From: Flavobacteriaceae bacterium
GTDB lineage: Bacteria > Bacteroidota > Bacteroidia > Flavobacteriales > Flavobacteriaceae
Direction: 5' to 3'
Length of the DNA stretch: 64,000 bases
Assembly (NCBI GenBank): GCA_013373635.1
Contig: JABXHN010000010.1
Location: 62,001 to 126,000, forward strand
Positions 19,466-30,015 of this stretch are shown here, in pieces; within the stretch, counting starts at the first letter, position 1, and every line of letters begins with the position of its first letter. The notes under the pieces were generated by a model. The model saw nothing but the letters and a program-made list of their open reading frames with translations. It had not been told where the DNA came from and ran no database searches. A program made the position numbers and the translations under genes.

Positions 19466-20547
19466 TTGGTCTCGGCGACTGCTACTTTGGAATCAGCTGT
19501 TCCATAATAAAGCAACCAACGCTCATTAAAATAAACCAATCCTTCAACAAAACACACTTCATTAACCTCTCCAACACGCTCGTAATCTTTGTCGGGCTTT
19601 ATAAAATACGACTCTGAACGATCGATGAGTTTATAGGGAGTATTGCTATCAAATAAGGCTTGACCAGCTGCATAGGTAAATTCGGGTAAGTTTGGATCGT
19701 TATTGTTTTTGGCGTTAGAGGCATTGTAAATCAGCTTAATGCCTTCTTTAGTATACAGCGCAAAAGGACCAGGTTCTACTAATCTGGAATCGAAATAACC
19801 AGGTCTAGGATGTAAGACAGAAATCATTTCTTGGCTCTCTGCGTTTTCAAGAACCGACCAAGAGATGAGGTCCTCAGAGCTCGCCATAAATAAATCAGTA
19901 TCGCCAAAATACATCCAATAACGTCCGTTTATTTTTTTTGCTATAAAATCAGCACCCCTTTGCTCGGCTACAATAGCTCCTGATTTTGACCACATATCGA
20001 TGTATTTCTCATCTTTAAAAATAGGTCCGCGTTTTTGCCAGTTATAGAGATCTTTAGAGGTAGCCACAAAGAGTCGAGCAGTTGTTCCATCGTAAGAGGT
20101 ATAAGTTAAAATATATCGACCATCTTCTGAAAGCACAATTCTTGGATCTTCAACTCCTCCAGGCCATTCGTAAGACTTTAAATGATCCTCATCTGGATAA
20201 AAGACAGGAGCGGCCTGTTTTTCAAAGTGCACTCCATCGGTTGATATCGCTAAAGCGATACGAGAAGTCATCATTGAATCTTGAGCTCTGTACAAAAGAT
20301 AAACCTTGCCATCTTTAACAACAGCGGTAGGGTTCAGCACGTTTTTTTCTTCAAAAAAGACCTCCTCTTTTCGAATGGGATCCATAAAAGAAAGATCTGT
20401 GCTGGGTTTTAAAATAGGATTGACTTTATCGAGTTTTTCAAAGGGACCTAATTGCCATGATTGTTCCTCCTGAATCTGAGGAGTATTTTGACAAGATAGA
20501 ATTGTGAACAGCGTTGCGATGCTAAATAGGTGGTTAAGCTTTTTCAT
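19462..20547 (-). CDS. Glycosidase-like five-bladed propeller lipoprotein (GH43/GH130-like)
   Basis: Lipobox (FTILSC), NPTAVVKDGKVYLLYRAQD, GGVEDPRIVLSEDGRYILTYTSYDG. Confidence 0.75.
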   Translation of the reverse strand: MKKLNHLFSIATLFTILSCQNTPQIQEEQSWQLGPFEKLDKVNPILKPSTDLSFMDPIRKEEVFFEEKNVLNPTAVVKDGKVYLLYRAQDSMMTSRIALAISTDGVHFEKQAAPVFYPDEDHLKSYEWPGGVEDPRIVLSEDGRYILTYTSYDGTTARLFVATSKDLYNWQKRGPIFKDEKYIDMWSKSGAIVAEQRGADFIAKKINGRYWMYFGDTDLFMASSEDLISWSVLENAESQEMISVLHPRPGYFDSRLVEPGPFALYTKEGIKLIYNASNAKNNNDPNLPEFTYAAGQALFDSNTPYKLIDRSESYFIKPDKDYERVGEVNEVCFVEGLVYFNERWLLYYGTADSKVAVAETN

Positions 20548-20890
20548 TCGATAGTTTTTTTAAAAGGTTGTTCATTAATTCACAAAGTTCCTCATATTCA
20601 GGAATGGTTTTTCCTAAATAGATAAACATCATAAGCATTCCCTTTTCTAGAGAAGAATCATTTTGAATTCTCAGACTTTCACGCATGAGTCTTTTGATTC
20701 TATTTCTATGGACCGCTAAGGCGTGATTTTTCTTTGGAACAGAAAATCCAAACAAAGAATCTTCTTCACTATCGACATCCAAATACCTCAAGTGCAAAGG
20801 ACCCACGTTAAGGCGCTTTCCTTTTTCAAAGAGCAGTCCGATTTTTTTCTTACTCTTTAATCTTGAGGTATTTGCGATAGAGATACTCAT
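20534..20890 (-). CDS. rnpA: Ribonuclease P protein component
   Basis: FGFSVPKKNHALAVHRNRIKRLMRESLRIQ. Confidence 0.93.
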   Translation of the reverse strand: MSISIANTSRLKSKKKIGLLFEKGKRLNVGPLHLRYLDVDSEEDSLFGFSVPKKNHALAVHRNRIKRLMRESLRIQNDSSLEKGMLMMFIYLGKTIPEYEELCELMNNLLKKLSNEKA

Positions 20891-22746
20891 TATTCTTCCC
20901 CTTGGTAGCTGTTGTTTTCTAAATCGATATCAGCCATTAATCCAGAAGGGTCAATTTGTATTCCCTTGATGCTATTCATGGGTCTGTCAATAGTAATCTC
21001 ATAAGTTGGATAGGCCCACGGCCATGATTTTAAAACAGTTCTATCAATGGTTGGATAGGGATTTTCTTTTTGCCCATACATCATACGAAGTGGCGCATAA
21101 AATGTTTCAGAAGAACCGTCTTTATATACCACTAAAAGATCTATAGGCATAGGCATCAGACCTTTGCGCTCTAATACAATTTTAGTTCCATTGGCGTTTT
21201 CTTCAACACTTTTAATGCCGTAGTCGATGGTGTTTGTGGTTTTAGTCCAATCGGTTAAATACCAATCCAATTCCATATCAGAAACCTTTTCAGCGACTCT
21301 TTTAATATCGTTTGGAGTTGGGTGTTTAAACTTAAAATCCTCATAATACTTCCTAATGGTTTTCATTAAATTTTCTTGACCGATGATATAACCGAGCTGA
21401 GACAAAAACACAGAACCCTTAGAGTAGGCCGCAATACTGTATGCAAAATTTAAATCGTATCGATCTGAGTGGGTTGTTTGTGGTTGTTCTTTTCCAGAAT
21501 TTACAAGCGCTCTATAACCTCTGTACGATCCTTCAAAGGGGTTGTCTAAGTTTTTCTCCATGAGTTGATTCATACAAAGTGAAGAGATAAAAGAGGTGAA
21601 TCCTTCGTCCATCCAAGAGTGTTTGGTTTCGTTGGTTGCCAAGATGTGTTGAAACCAAGAATGAGCCATTTCATGAGCCATTACTCCCACAAGAGAACCG
21701 AAGTCACGGCCACCTGTAATAAGGGTGCTCATCGCGTATTCCATACCGCCATCACCTCCTTGAACAACTGAATATTGATCGTAAGGGTATTTGCCAACAT
21801 TGTTACTAAAGAAGCGCATTGCTTCCTCAGTTTTAGGCTGTAGTTTTTTCCAGTTTTCGATTAGTTCTTCATCGTTTTTATAGAAGAAATGAAGAGTAGG
21901 TCCATCTTCCATTTGTCGAACATCGTGGATGTAATTTGGGTCAGCAGCCCACATAAAATCGTGAACCATCGGCGCTTTAAAATGCCAGGTTAATTTTTTG
22001 CCACGAGTCTTTACTTGGGTTCCTGGAGTTTGATAGCCATGTCCAATTTCTTGAGGGTTTTGTAAGTATCCAGTTCCCCCAACCGTATAGTCTTTGTCGA
22101 TGGTGATTTTAACATCAAAATCTCCCCAAACTCCGTGAAACTCTCTAGCGATATAAGGTGTGGCATGCCATCCTTCATAATCGTACTCCGCTAATTTGGG
22201 ATACCATTGCGACATCGAAAGGGCAACGCCCTCTTTTGAATTGCGACCTGATCTTCTGATCTGTTCTGGAATTTGTCCCGAGAACTTGAGCTTAAAAGTG
22301 GTCGAAGCGCCACTTGCAAGAGGTTGGTCGAGAATGATTTTAGCGATAGTTCCCTCTTCTACAAACGAAACTGAAGCCCCGTCTTGAGTTACTTCGCTGA
22401 TGTGTAGATATCCAATTTGTTCAGGAGTAAGAGAAGCAATTCTGCTCTTCTTGTCTTCAGTAATCATTCTGCGATCTGGATCAGCAATGTTTTGTAGTCG
22501 AATGTCCATTTCACTCCCTGGCTGAAAGGCATTGTAGTACAAATGAATGAAGACCTTATTTAATTCATCAGGAGAATTATTAGTGTAGATCAGCTGCTGC
22601 GTTCCTGTATAGGTAAAGTCTTTAACATTGAAGTCAACATCCATCTGATAGTCGACTTTTTGTTGCCAATAAGAGGATTGTTGCGCAAGAGCAAGTGTGC
22701 TGATGCTTAAAAATAAAGCAAAAGTTTTGAGGGTTTTAATATTCAT
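20890..22746 (-). CDS. M1 family metallopeptidase, secreted
   Basis: GGMEYAMSTLI, VMAHEMAHSWFQH (HExxH), signal peptide. Confidence 0.95.
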   Translation of the reverse strand: MNIKTLKTFALFLSISTLALAQQSSYWQQKVDYQMDVDFNVKDFTYTGTQQLIYTNNSPDELNKVFIHLYYNAFQPGSEMDIRLQNIADPDRRMITEDKKSRIASLTPEQIGYLHISEVTQDGASVSFVEEGTIAKIILDQPLASGASTTFKLKFSGQIPEQIRRSGRNSKEGVALSMSQWYPKLAEYDYEGWHATPYIAREFHGVWGDFDVKITIDKDYTVGGTGYLQNPQEIGHGYQTPGTQVKTRGKKLTWHFKAPMVHDFMWAADPNYIHDVRQMEDGPTLHFFYKNDEELIENWKKLQPKTEEAMRFFSNNVGKYPYDQYSVVQGGDGGMEYAMSTLITGGRDFGSLVGVMAHEMAHSWFQHILATNETKHSWMDEGFTSFISSLCMNQLMEKNLDNPFEGSYRGYRALVNSGKEQPQTTHSDRYDLNFAYSIAAYSKGSVFLSQLGYIIGQENLMKTIRKYYEDFKFKHPTPNDIKRVAEKVSDMELDWYLTDWTKTTNTIDYGIKSVEENANGTKIVLERKGLMPMPIDLLVVYKDGSSETFYAPLRMMYGQKENPYPTIDRTVLKSWPWAYPTYEITIDRPMNSIKGIQIDPSGLMADIDLENNSYQGEE

Positions 22747-24379
22747 AGTGTTTTAGTTTAAATCGTTTTTTTGTGATGAGATCTGCTAGTTTTAAAGCTT
22801 GATAAGCATTGACGATACGACCGCTTTTTGAAAAGGAATCAAAAGGCTTTAAGGTCTCTTCTTCTTGACTTACATCGATGACGTCTAAATTGATTTTAGT
22901 TCCCGATAGCATTAGAATTTTTTTGAGTTCAGAAGCTTTTAAGTTTGGATATCTAGACCATACTAAGGCAGCAATTCCAGACACCACTGGGGCCGCCATA
23001 GAGGTTCCTCCTTCGTATTTGTATTTGCTCTGGGGAATGGTTGAATAAATCTCATCTCCTGGAGCAAACACATCGACATTTTCTTTTCCAATATTGGAGA
23101 AGGAAGCAATCATATCAGTTCCAAAACTCGGAGCTAATGCTCCTACTGAAATGAAGTTCTTTACAAATTCACCTTTCGTTCCTTTGTGGTCGTTAGGATA
23201 GTTTGGGTTTTTTGAAACTAAGTCAATGTCTTTTGAATCATTACCCGCCGCGTGAACGATCAGTACATTCTTGCTTTGAGCGTATTTAATCGCATCGTAA
23301 ACCCATTCTTTGTTTGGAGAATAGCGTTTTCCAAAACTGCAATTGATGATTTTAGCACCATTGTCTACCGCATAGCGAATACCCAAGGCGATATCTTTGT
23401 CGTATTCATCTGCATTGGAAACAGAGCGGATGCTCATCAGTTTTACGTTGTCGGCTACTCCATAACTACCTAGCTCATTCATTCGACTCGCGCCTACAAT
23501 ACCCGCTACATGGGTTGCATGGGATTCTTCAGGAAAGAGGTTTTTAGGATTCCCATTTCCATAAGGTACATCCAATAAATCATAGGGATTATCCCCAACA
23601 GAAGTCCTTCCATTAAAGTTGACGTTATAGCTGTAATCAACCTGATCGCTGAAGTATTGAATACCAGAATCGATTTCTTCAAGAGCCATTTCAACAGAAT
23701 CAGCGAAGCCTAACATCTGTTTTAGTAAGCCAATATGGCCTTTTAAAATGATATTGGTAGTCTCAAAAGATTCGAGATCTTCAATGCTGTACTGCTCTAG
23801 AGCAGCAGCCTTTTTAAAGGCTTTGTCGGCTTCGATTACAGCCATCTTAATACTCTTATAACGATCTCTGTTTTGAATCGCTTCGACTAACGCTTTTTCA
23901 ACCTCAGCCTTGACTTTTTCTTGAAGGCTGGCATCTCCAATTTTGTTGGCGAGAATTCGAGTGTTTTCGAGCTGTTCTTGATAGGCATCTCCTAAGAAAT
24001 TATAACCGTGAATATCATCGATATACCCATTTTGGTCGTCGTCAATACCATTGTTGGGAATCTCGTCTTCATTTACCCATAACATACCCTTGAAATCTTC
24101 GTGATCTAAATCCATACCTGAATCTAAAATAGCGACAATCAGTTCTTTTGAAGGTTTGTCAGCGATAAATTCATAGGCCTTGTCCAAACTTATTCCAGGG
24201 ATAGAATCTCTAAAAGGGTCTGCAAATCGCCACTGTTGTTTTTGAGATTCAGTCAAGGCTTCTTTTTTCTCGGCAAAGGCATAAGAATCAATGACAAATT
24301 CAGGAATGAGCAAACTCTTACAAGAGGCAAAAAGTAACAGTAGCAAGAGACTAATGGGTTTAAAGATCGAGTACTTCAT
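22736..24379 (-). CDS. S8 family serine peptidase lipoprotein
   Basis: AILDSGMDLDHEDF, HATHVAGIVGA, GGTSMAAPVVSGIAAL; lipobox LLFASC. Confidence 0.95.
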   Translation of the reverse strand: MKYSIFKPISLLLLLLFASCKSLLIPEFVIDSYAFAEKKEALTESQKQQWRFADPFRDSIPGISLDKAYEFIADKPSKELIVAILDSGMDLDHEDFKGMLWVNEDEIPNNGIDDDQNGYIDDIHGYNFLGDAYQEQLENTRILANKIGDASLQEKVKAEVEKALVEAIQNRDRYKSIKMAVIEADKAFKKAAALEQYSIEDLESFETTNIILKGHIGLLKQMLGFADSVEMALEEIDSGIQYFSDQVDYSYNVNFNGRTSVGDNPYDLLDVPYGNGNPKNLFPEESHATHVAGIVGASRMNELGSYGVADNVKLMSIRSVSNADEYDKDIALGIRYAVDNGAKIINCSFGKRYSPNKEWVYDAIKYAQSKNVLIVHAAGNDSKDIDLVSKNPNYPNDHKGTKGEFVKNFISVGALAPSFGTDMIASFSNIGKENVDVFAPGDEIYSTIPQSKYKYEGGTSMAAPVVSGIAALVWSRYPNLKASELKKILMLSGTKINLDVIDVSQEEETLKPFDSFSKSGRIVNAYQALKLADLITKKRFKLKHYEY

Positions 24380-24388
24380 TTGAGTGTA

Positions 24389-25240
24389 TTATAGAGAATT
24401 AAAAGTAATGATTTTATCGGAGCGAATCCCTCTTTCGGTGTTCTTTAAAGAACAGAGCTCGTGATGAGCATCGTGCTCAAAAAAGAGCAGCCAATTGTTT
24501 TTAACAGCGAGATCCAAGACCTCTTTCTTTTCTTTAAGAGTGATCAGTGGCCGTACGTCATAACCCATGACATAAGGAATAGGAAGGTGCCCTACTGTAG
24601 GGATTAAATCAGCGGTGTAAAGAAGGCGCTCTCCTTTATATTCAATCAGGGGCAACATTTGTTTTTCGGTATGACCGTCCACTAGAACCATTTGAAAACC
24701 AAAAGGCGTCTCTTGAACGAGCTGATCATCAATATCTAAAAAATGCAGTTGACCACTTTCTTCTAAAGGCAACAGATTTTCACTTAAAAAAGAAGCTTTT
24801 TCTCGGTCATTAGGACGGATGGCCCAATCCCAGTGTTTTTGGTTGGTCCAATAACGGGCATTTTTAAAAGTGGGTTCATAGGCTGTGCGGTCTTTGTTCC
24901 AGGATACAGCTCCACCACAGTGATCAAAGTGCAGGTGTGTTAGAAATACATCGGTAATACTATCGGGATCAATTCCAAAAGCAGCTAAAGAACCTTCTAA
25001 TGTTGCGTTTCCCCACTGATAGTAATAACTAAAAAACTTTTCTGACTGTTTGTTTCCCATTCCGGTGTCGATGAGGATTCTTCGATCAGAGGTCTCAACA
25101 AGTAAGCACCTAGCAGCAATATCTATCATATTGTTTTGATCAGCTGGATTGGTTCGATTCCAAATGCTTTTGGGAACCACTCCAAACATAGCACCTCCAT
25201 CGAGCTTAAAATGACCGCTTTCAATAGGATAAATTTTCAT
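24389..25240 (-). CDS. MBL fold metallo-hydrolase
   Basis: LTHLHFDHCGG, VDGHTEKQMLPLI. Confidence 0.92.
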   Translation of the reverse strand: MKIYPIESGHFKLDGGAMFGVVPKSIWNRTNPADQNNMIDIAARCLLVETSDRRILIDTGMGNKQSEKFFSYYYQWGNATLEGSLAAFGIDPDSITDVFLTHLHFDHCGGAVSWNKDRTAYEPTFKNARYWTNQKHWDWAIRPNDREKASFLSENLLPLEESGQLHFLDIDDQLVQETPFGFQMVLVDGHTEKQMLPLIEYKGERLLYTADLIPTVGHLPIPYVMGYDVRPLITLKEKKEVLDLAVKNNWLLFFEHDAHHELCSLKNTERGIRSDKIITFNSL

Positions 25241-25371
25241 CGTATCTTTGTTTTCTCCTTGTTTGATGTGTGAAATTAATCATTTCATACAGGAATTAAA
25301 CAAGGATAACACAATTTTAAGGATTGTGGCAGGAATTTTTAGTACCTTGAAATTGAAATCAAACAGCTATT

Positions 25372-27195
25372 ATGATTGAATTAGCAGGAATCATTGTTTT
25401 AGGAATCATCGCTCAATGGATGGCGTGGAGATTGAAATTACCCGCGATCTTACCCCTGATCATCATCGGTTTATTAGTGGGGCCTTTTTCCACACTTTAC
25501 ACGGTGGATGGATCAAAACTCATTGAGCCGGTTTGGAATGGATCTTCGGGATTATTTCCCGGGGAAATGATTTATTATATCGTTTCATTATCGATTAGTA
25601 TTATTCTTTTTGAGGGAGGCTTGACCCTCAAGCGATCAGAACTTTCCAATGTGGGTCCTGTGATTTCAAAATTAATCACCCTTGGTTCCGTTGTAACCTT
25701 CTTTGGAGCGGGAATTGCCTCTCATTATATTTTTGGTCTGAGTTGGCCTATTTCATTCTTGTTTTCTTCACTGATCATCGTTACAGGACCAACGGTAATT
25801 ACTCCTATTCTCAGAAACATCCCCCTTCGAAAAGAGGTGTCCGCTGTTTTAAAGTGGGAGGGAATTTTAATTGACCCCATCGGAGCTTTGGTTGCGGTAT
25901 TGGTCTATGAATTCATCAGTATCGAAGCTGGAGCTGGATTTACCAAAACAGCACTTATAGCTTTTGGAGAGATCATCCTTTTTGGAATTTCTTTTGGATT
26001 TACTTTTGCTCATGCACTTGGATTTGCTATTAAGAAAAAATGGATTCCTCACTATTTACTCAATGTAGTAACTCTTTCAATGGTGTTATTGGTTTTTGTG
26101 GGCTCTGATATATTTGCACATGAATCAGGATTATTGGCTGTAGTGGTGATGGGAATGGTTCTTGGAAACATCGACCTTCCAAATATCAAAGAACTCCTCT
26201 ACTTTAAAGAATCCTTGAGTGTTCTGTTAATTTCTTTTCTGTTTATTCTATTAGCAGCAAACATCAATTTAGATGATTTACTATTGGTATATAACGAAAA
26301 AACAGCGATGCTTTTTGGTGCAGTTGTGATCCTTATTAGACCACTGGGAGTCTTTTTGAGTTCACGTGGCTCCTCTCTTAAGTTTAACGAGCGCTTCTTT
26401 ATTTCATGGGTGGGACCAAGGGGAATTGTTGCTGCTGGGATTGCCTCTCTTTTTGGATCCAAACTTGTGGCCGCTGGAGAACCAGGAGCAGAGTACATCA
26501 CCCCATTGGTTTTTGTAGTGGTACTCGGAACAGTTCTTTTAAATGCTACTACAGCGAGAATAGTCGCTAAATGGTCTAAGGTATATTTAGACAGGTCTGA
26601 TGGAATACTTATCGTTGGAGCTTCTAAAACTTCTCAACTCATCGCTCAATACCTTCAAGAAAACGAGCGTCATGTGGTGATCATGGACAATAATGAAATC
26701 AATATTCGAAAAGCGGCCGATAGAGGATTGGACGCCTTTAAAGGAAATATATTTTCTGATACTATAACCGACAATATTGAGCTCAACGACGTGGGATATT
26801 TATTAGCCTTTACAGGGAATGAAGAAATCAATGATTTTGCACTTGCAAAATTTAAAAACAACTTTGGCGAAAACGGAACGTTTCGATTGATGCATGCTGA
26901 TGAAAAGGGCAATGATCTCAGCGGTAAAACCGATCAGTTATTTTCTTGTGAAGACGATTTTGCTTCCTTTGAAGAAGTCTCTTTTAAGTATCCAAAAGTC
27001 AACGAGGTTCATTTTGAAACCTTGGATCAGTACAAAAAACTTATGGAGATTTGCTCTTCAGATTCAGACATGGCTCCGATCTTTATCAAAGACCTAGACG
27101 GAACCCTGCATATGCTCCATCAAATTAATCTCGAAGGAGTTGAAAATTTAAAAGGATATGCCTTGGTTTATATTGGTAAACCAGATATACATTAG
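25372..27195 (+). CDS. CPA1-type cation:proton antiporter with C-terminal nucleotide-binding (TrkA_N-like) region
   Basis: Multiple TM, SSLIIVTGPTVITPIL, SWVGPRGIVAAGIASLF, ILIVGASKTSQLIAQYL. Confidence 0.9.
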   Translation: MIELAGIIVLGIIAQWMAWRLKLPAILPLIIIGLLVGPFSTLYTVDGSKLIEPVWNGSSGLFPGEMIYYIVSLSISIILFEGGLTLKRSELSNVGPVISKLITLGSVVTFFGAGIASHYIFGLSWPISFLFSSLIIVTGPTVITPILRNIPLRKEVSAVLKWEGILIDPIGALVAVLVYEFISIEAGAGFTKTALIAFGEIILFGISFGFTFAHALGFAIKKKWIPHYLLNVVTLSMVLLVFVGSDIFAHESGLLAVVVMGMVLGNIDLPNIKELLYFKESLSVLLISFLFILLAANINLDDLLLVYNEKTAMLFGAVVILIRPLGVFLSSRGSSLKFNERFFISWVGPRGIVAAGIASLFGSKLVAAGEPGAEYITPLVFVVVLGTVLLNATTARIVAKWSKVYLDRSDGILIVGASKTSQLIAQYLQENERHVVIMDNNEINIRKAADRGLDAFKGNIFSDTITDNIELNDVGYLLAFTGNEEINDFALAKFKNNFGENGTFRLMHADEKGNDLSGKTDQLFSCEDDFASFEEVSFKYPKVNEVHFETLDQYKKLMEICSSDSDMAPIFIKDLDGTLHMLHQINLEGVENLKGYALVYIGKPDIH

Positions 27196-27210
27196 GATGT
27201 AGTTTTTAAC

Positions 27211-27218
27211 TATATTTG
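27211..27218 (+). promoter_or_regulatory. Bacteroidota -7 element TATATTTG upstream of lepA
   Basis: Perfect TAnnTTTG immediately upstream of lepA. Confidence 0.45.
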
Positions 27219-27223
27219 CAGCC

Positions 27224-29020
27224 ATGAAAAATATCAGAAACTTCTGTATCATTGCCCATATTGACCACGGTAAGAGTACCTTGGCCGATCGCCTATTGGA
27301 TTTTACGGGCTCTGTAACCGAAAGAGAGAAACAAAACCAGTTGTTGGACAATATGGATTTGGAACGAGAGAGAGGAATTACCATTAAGAGTCATGCGATT
27401 CAAATGGAGTATGTTTACAAAGGAGAGACCTACATACTCAATTTGATCGACACTCCAGGTCACGTGGATTTTTCTTATGAAGTTTCTAGATCGATTGCAG
27501 CCTGTGAAGGAGCGCTACTGGTTGTCGATGCAGCTCAAAGTATTCAGGCTCAAACCATCTCAAATCTCTATTTAGCTTTAGAATCCGATTTAGAAATCAT
27601 TCCAGTACTCAATAAAATTGACCTTCCTTCTGCAAATCCTGAAGAGGTTACTGATGATATTGTAGATCTGATCGGTTGTGACCCAGATGAGGTAATACCT
27701 GCATCTGCAAAATCAGGAATAGGAATTGAGGAAATCTTGGCAGCAATTATCGAGAGAGTTCCGCCTCCATCAGGAGAAGCTGAGGCGCCGCTTCAGGCAT
27801 TGATTTTCGATTCTGTATACAATTCCTTTAGAGGAGTCGAGACCTATTTTAGAGTTTATGATGGCTCTATTAAAAAGGGACAGCAAATCAAATTCATGAA
27901 TACCGGAAAAACGTATTTTGCCGATGAGATCGGAACCTTAAAGCTCACTCAGCAACCTAAGAATGAAATTAAAGCAGGAGATGTTGGTTATTTGATCACT
28001 GGGATCAAAGAAGCAAAAGAAGTAAAGGTAGGTGATACCATTACGGACGCAAAGAATCCTACTACAAAAGCAATTTCTGGTTTTGAGGATGTAAAACCCA
28101 TGGTGTTCGCAGGAATTTATCCCGTTGATACAGAGGATTATGAAGACCTTAGAGCTTCGATGGAAAAGCTACAACTCAATGACGCTTCTTTGGTATTTAC
28201 TCCTGAGAGTTCAGCAGCTCTAGGTTTTGGTTTTCGTTGTGGATTCCTTGGAATGCTCCATATGGAAATCATTCAAGAACGCTTAGAACGCGAATTTGAA
28301 ATGACCGTGATCACTACGGTTCCAAACGTATCGTATCACGCCTATACCAAGAAAACGCCAGACACTCCAGTTATCGTAAATAACCCTTCGGATCTTCCGG
28401 ACCCTTCTTACTTAGATCGTGTGGAAGAACCTTATATCAAGGCGACCATTATCACTAAGGCAGATTTTGTGGGGAATGTGATGTCGCTTTGTATTGAAAA
28501 AAGAGGGCAGATTACCAATCAAACGTATTTGACAACCGATAGAGTGGAACTCAGTTTTGATATGCCACTTGCAGAAATTGTATTCGATTTTTACGATCGA
28601 TTAAAAACCGTATCAAAGGGCTATGCTTCTTTTGATTACGCTCCAATTGGTATGAGAGAATCCAAGCTTGTTCGTGTGGATATCTTACTCAACGGACAAT
28701 CTGTGGATGCGCTTTCAGCATTGATTCACTTGGACAATGCTGAGTCTATCGGACGCAGAATGTGTGAAAAACTAAGAGAACTTATCCCAAGACAACAGTT
28801 CGACATTCCAATTCAGGCAGCGATTGGCGCAAAGATCATCTCTAGAGAAACCATCAAAGCCCTTCGTAAAGATGTGACTGCGAAATGTTATGGAGGAGAT
28901 ATTTCTAGAAAGCGTAAGCTCCTAGAAAAACAGAAGAAAGGTAAAAAACGCATGCGTCAGGTGGGTAATGTTGAGATTCCTCAACAGGCATTTATGGCGG
29001 TTCTTAAGCTCAACGACTAA
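27224..29020 (+). CDS. lepA: Elongation factor 4
   Basis: [31 protein letters not shown]-terminal [29 protein letters not shown]. Confidence 0.98.
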   Translation: MKNIRNFCIIAHIDHGKSTLADRLLDFTGSVTEREKQNQLLDNMDLERERGITIKSHAIQMEYVYKGETYILNLIDTPGHVDFSYEVSRSIAACEGALLVVDAAQSIQAQTISNLYLALESDLEIIPVLNKIDLPSANPEEVTDDIVDLIGCDPDEVIPASAKSGIGIEEILAAIIERVPPPSGEAEAPLQALIFDSVYNSFRGVETYFRVYDGSIKKGQQIKFMNTGKTYFADEIGTLKLTQQPKNEIKAGDVGYLITGIKEAKEVKVGDTITDAKNPTTKAISGFEDVKPMVFAGIYPVDTEDYEDLRASMEKLQLNDASLVFTPESSAALGFGFRCGFLGMLHMEIIQERLEREFEMTVITTVPNVSYHAYTKKTPDTPVIVNNPSDLPDPSYLDRVEEPYIKATIITKADFVGNVMSLCIEKRGQITNQTYLTTDRVELSFDMPLAEIVFDFYDRLKTVSKGYASFDYAPIGMRESKLVRVDILLNGQSVDALSALIHLDNAESIGRRMCEKLRELIPRQQFDIPIQAAIGAKIISRETIKALRKDVTAKCYGGDISRKRKLLEKQKKGKKRMRQVGNVEIPQQAFMAVLKLND

Positions 29021-29036
29021 GTTTTTATAAATCACT

Positions 29037-30014
29037 ATGGCTAAAATTGGAGACATAGAACTCGGAGATTTTCCACTACTGCTCGCACCCATGGAAGATG
29101 TGAGCGACCCTCCTTTTAGAGCGCTTTGTAAAGAGCAGGGAGCCGATGTGGTTTATACCGAATTTATTTCTTCAGAGGGACTCATCAGAGATGCTGAAAA
29201 GTCCACTCAAAAACTCGATATTTACGACGAGGAACGCCCTGTAGGGATTCAGATATTTGGAGCCAACCTCGACTCGATGCTTCAGGCAATCGATAGAGTT
29301 GAAGCTTCTAATCCAGATATCATCGATATTAACTTTGGTTGTCCAGTTAAAAAAGTAGTCAGCAAAAATGCAGGTGCTGGAATACTCAAAGATATTCCAC
29401 TGATGGTGCAACTGTCAGAGGCCATGGTCAAGAGAACTAAGTTGCCTGTTACCGTAAAGACAAGACTCGGTTGGGACCACGATTCCATTCAAATCATGGA
29501 AGTCGCTGAGCGACTTCAAGATGTCGGAATTCAAGCTTTATCCATACACGGAAGAACCAGAGCTCAGATGTATAAAGGAGTAGCGGATTGGGCTCCAATC
29601 GCTGAGGTTAAAAACAACCCCAGAATTCACATCCCTATCTTTGGGAATGGCGATGTAGACAGTCCAGAAAAAGCAATGTCGATGCGAGATGATTACGGCT
29701 TGGACGGAGCGATGATTGGAAGAGCGTCTATTGGAAACCCTTGGTTTTTTAAGCAGGTAAAACACTTCTTTAAAACAGGAGAACACCTTCCAGAGCCAAC
29801 TCTTGAAGAAAAGGTTGAGATCGCCAGAAGACATCTACAAATGGCGATTGATTGGAAGGGAGAAAAGCTCGGAGTTTTTGAAACCAGACGCCATTACACT
29901 AATTATTTTAGAGGAATTCCAAACTTTAAACCTCTTCGTATGAAGATGGTAACCTCTGATGATGCCCAGGATGTTTTTAAAGCCTTTGATGAGGTTTTAG
30001 AACAATTTGCATGA
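29037..30014 (+). CDS. dusB: tRNA-dihydrouridine synthase
   Basis: LLAPMEDVSDPPFRALC, DINFGCPVKKVVSKNAGAG, SIHGRTRAQMYKG. Confidence 0.95.
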   Translation: MAKIGDIELGDFPLLLAPMEDVSDPPFRALCKEQGADVVYTEFISSEGLIRDAEKSTQKLDIYDEERPVGIQIFGANLDSMLQAIDRVEASNPDIIDINFGCPVKKVVSKNAGAGILKDIPLMVQLSEAMVKRTKLPVTVKTRLGWDHDSIQIMEVAERLQDVGIQALSIHGRTRAQMYKGVADWAPIAEVKNNPRIHIPIFGNGDVDSPEKAMSMRDDYGLDGAMIGRASIGNPWFFKQVKHFFKTGEHLPEPTLEEKVEIARRHLQMAIDWKGEKLGVFETRRHYTNYFRGIPNFKPLRMKMVTSDDAQDVFKAFDEVLEQFA

Positions 30015-30015
30015 T

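Noticed and set aside
19462-20547. Assignment as a beta-glucan enzyme part of the laminarin system
   Set aside because: Propeller glycosidase of GH43/GH130-like type; substrate cannot be read from sequence and it is distant from the glucan loci
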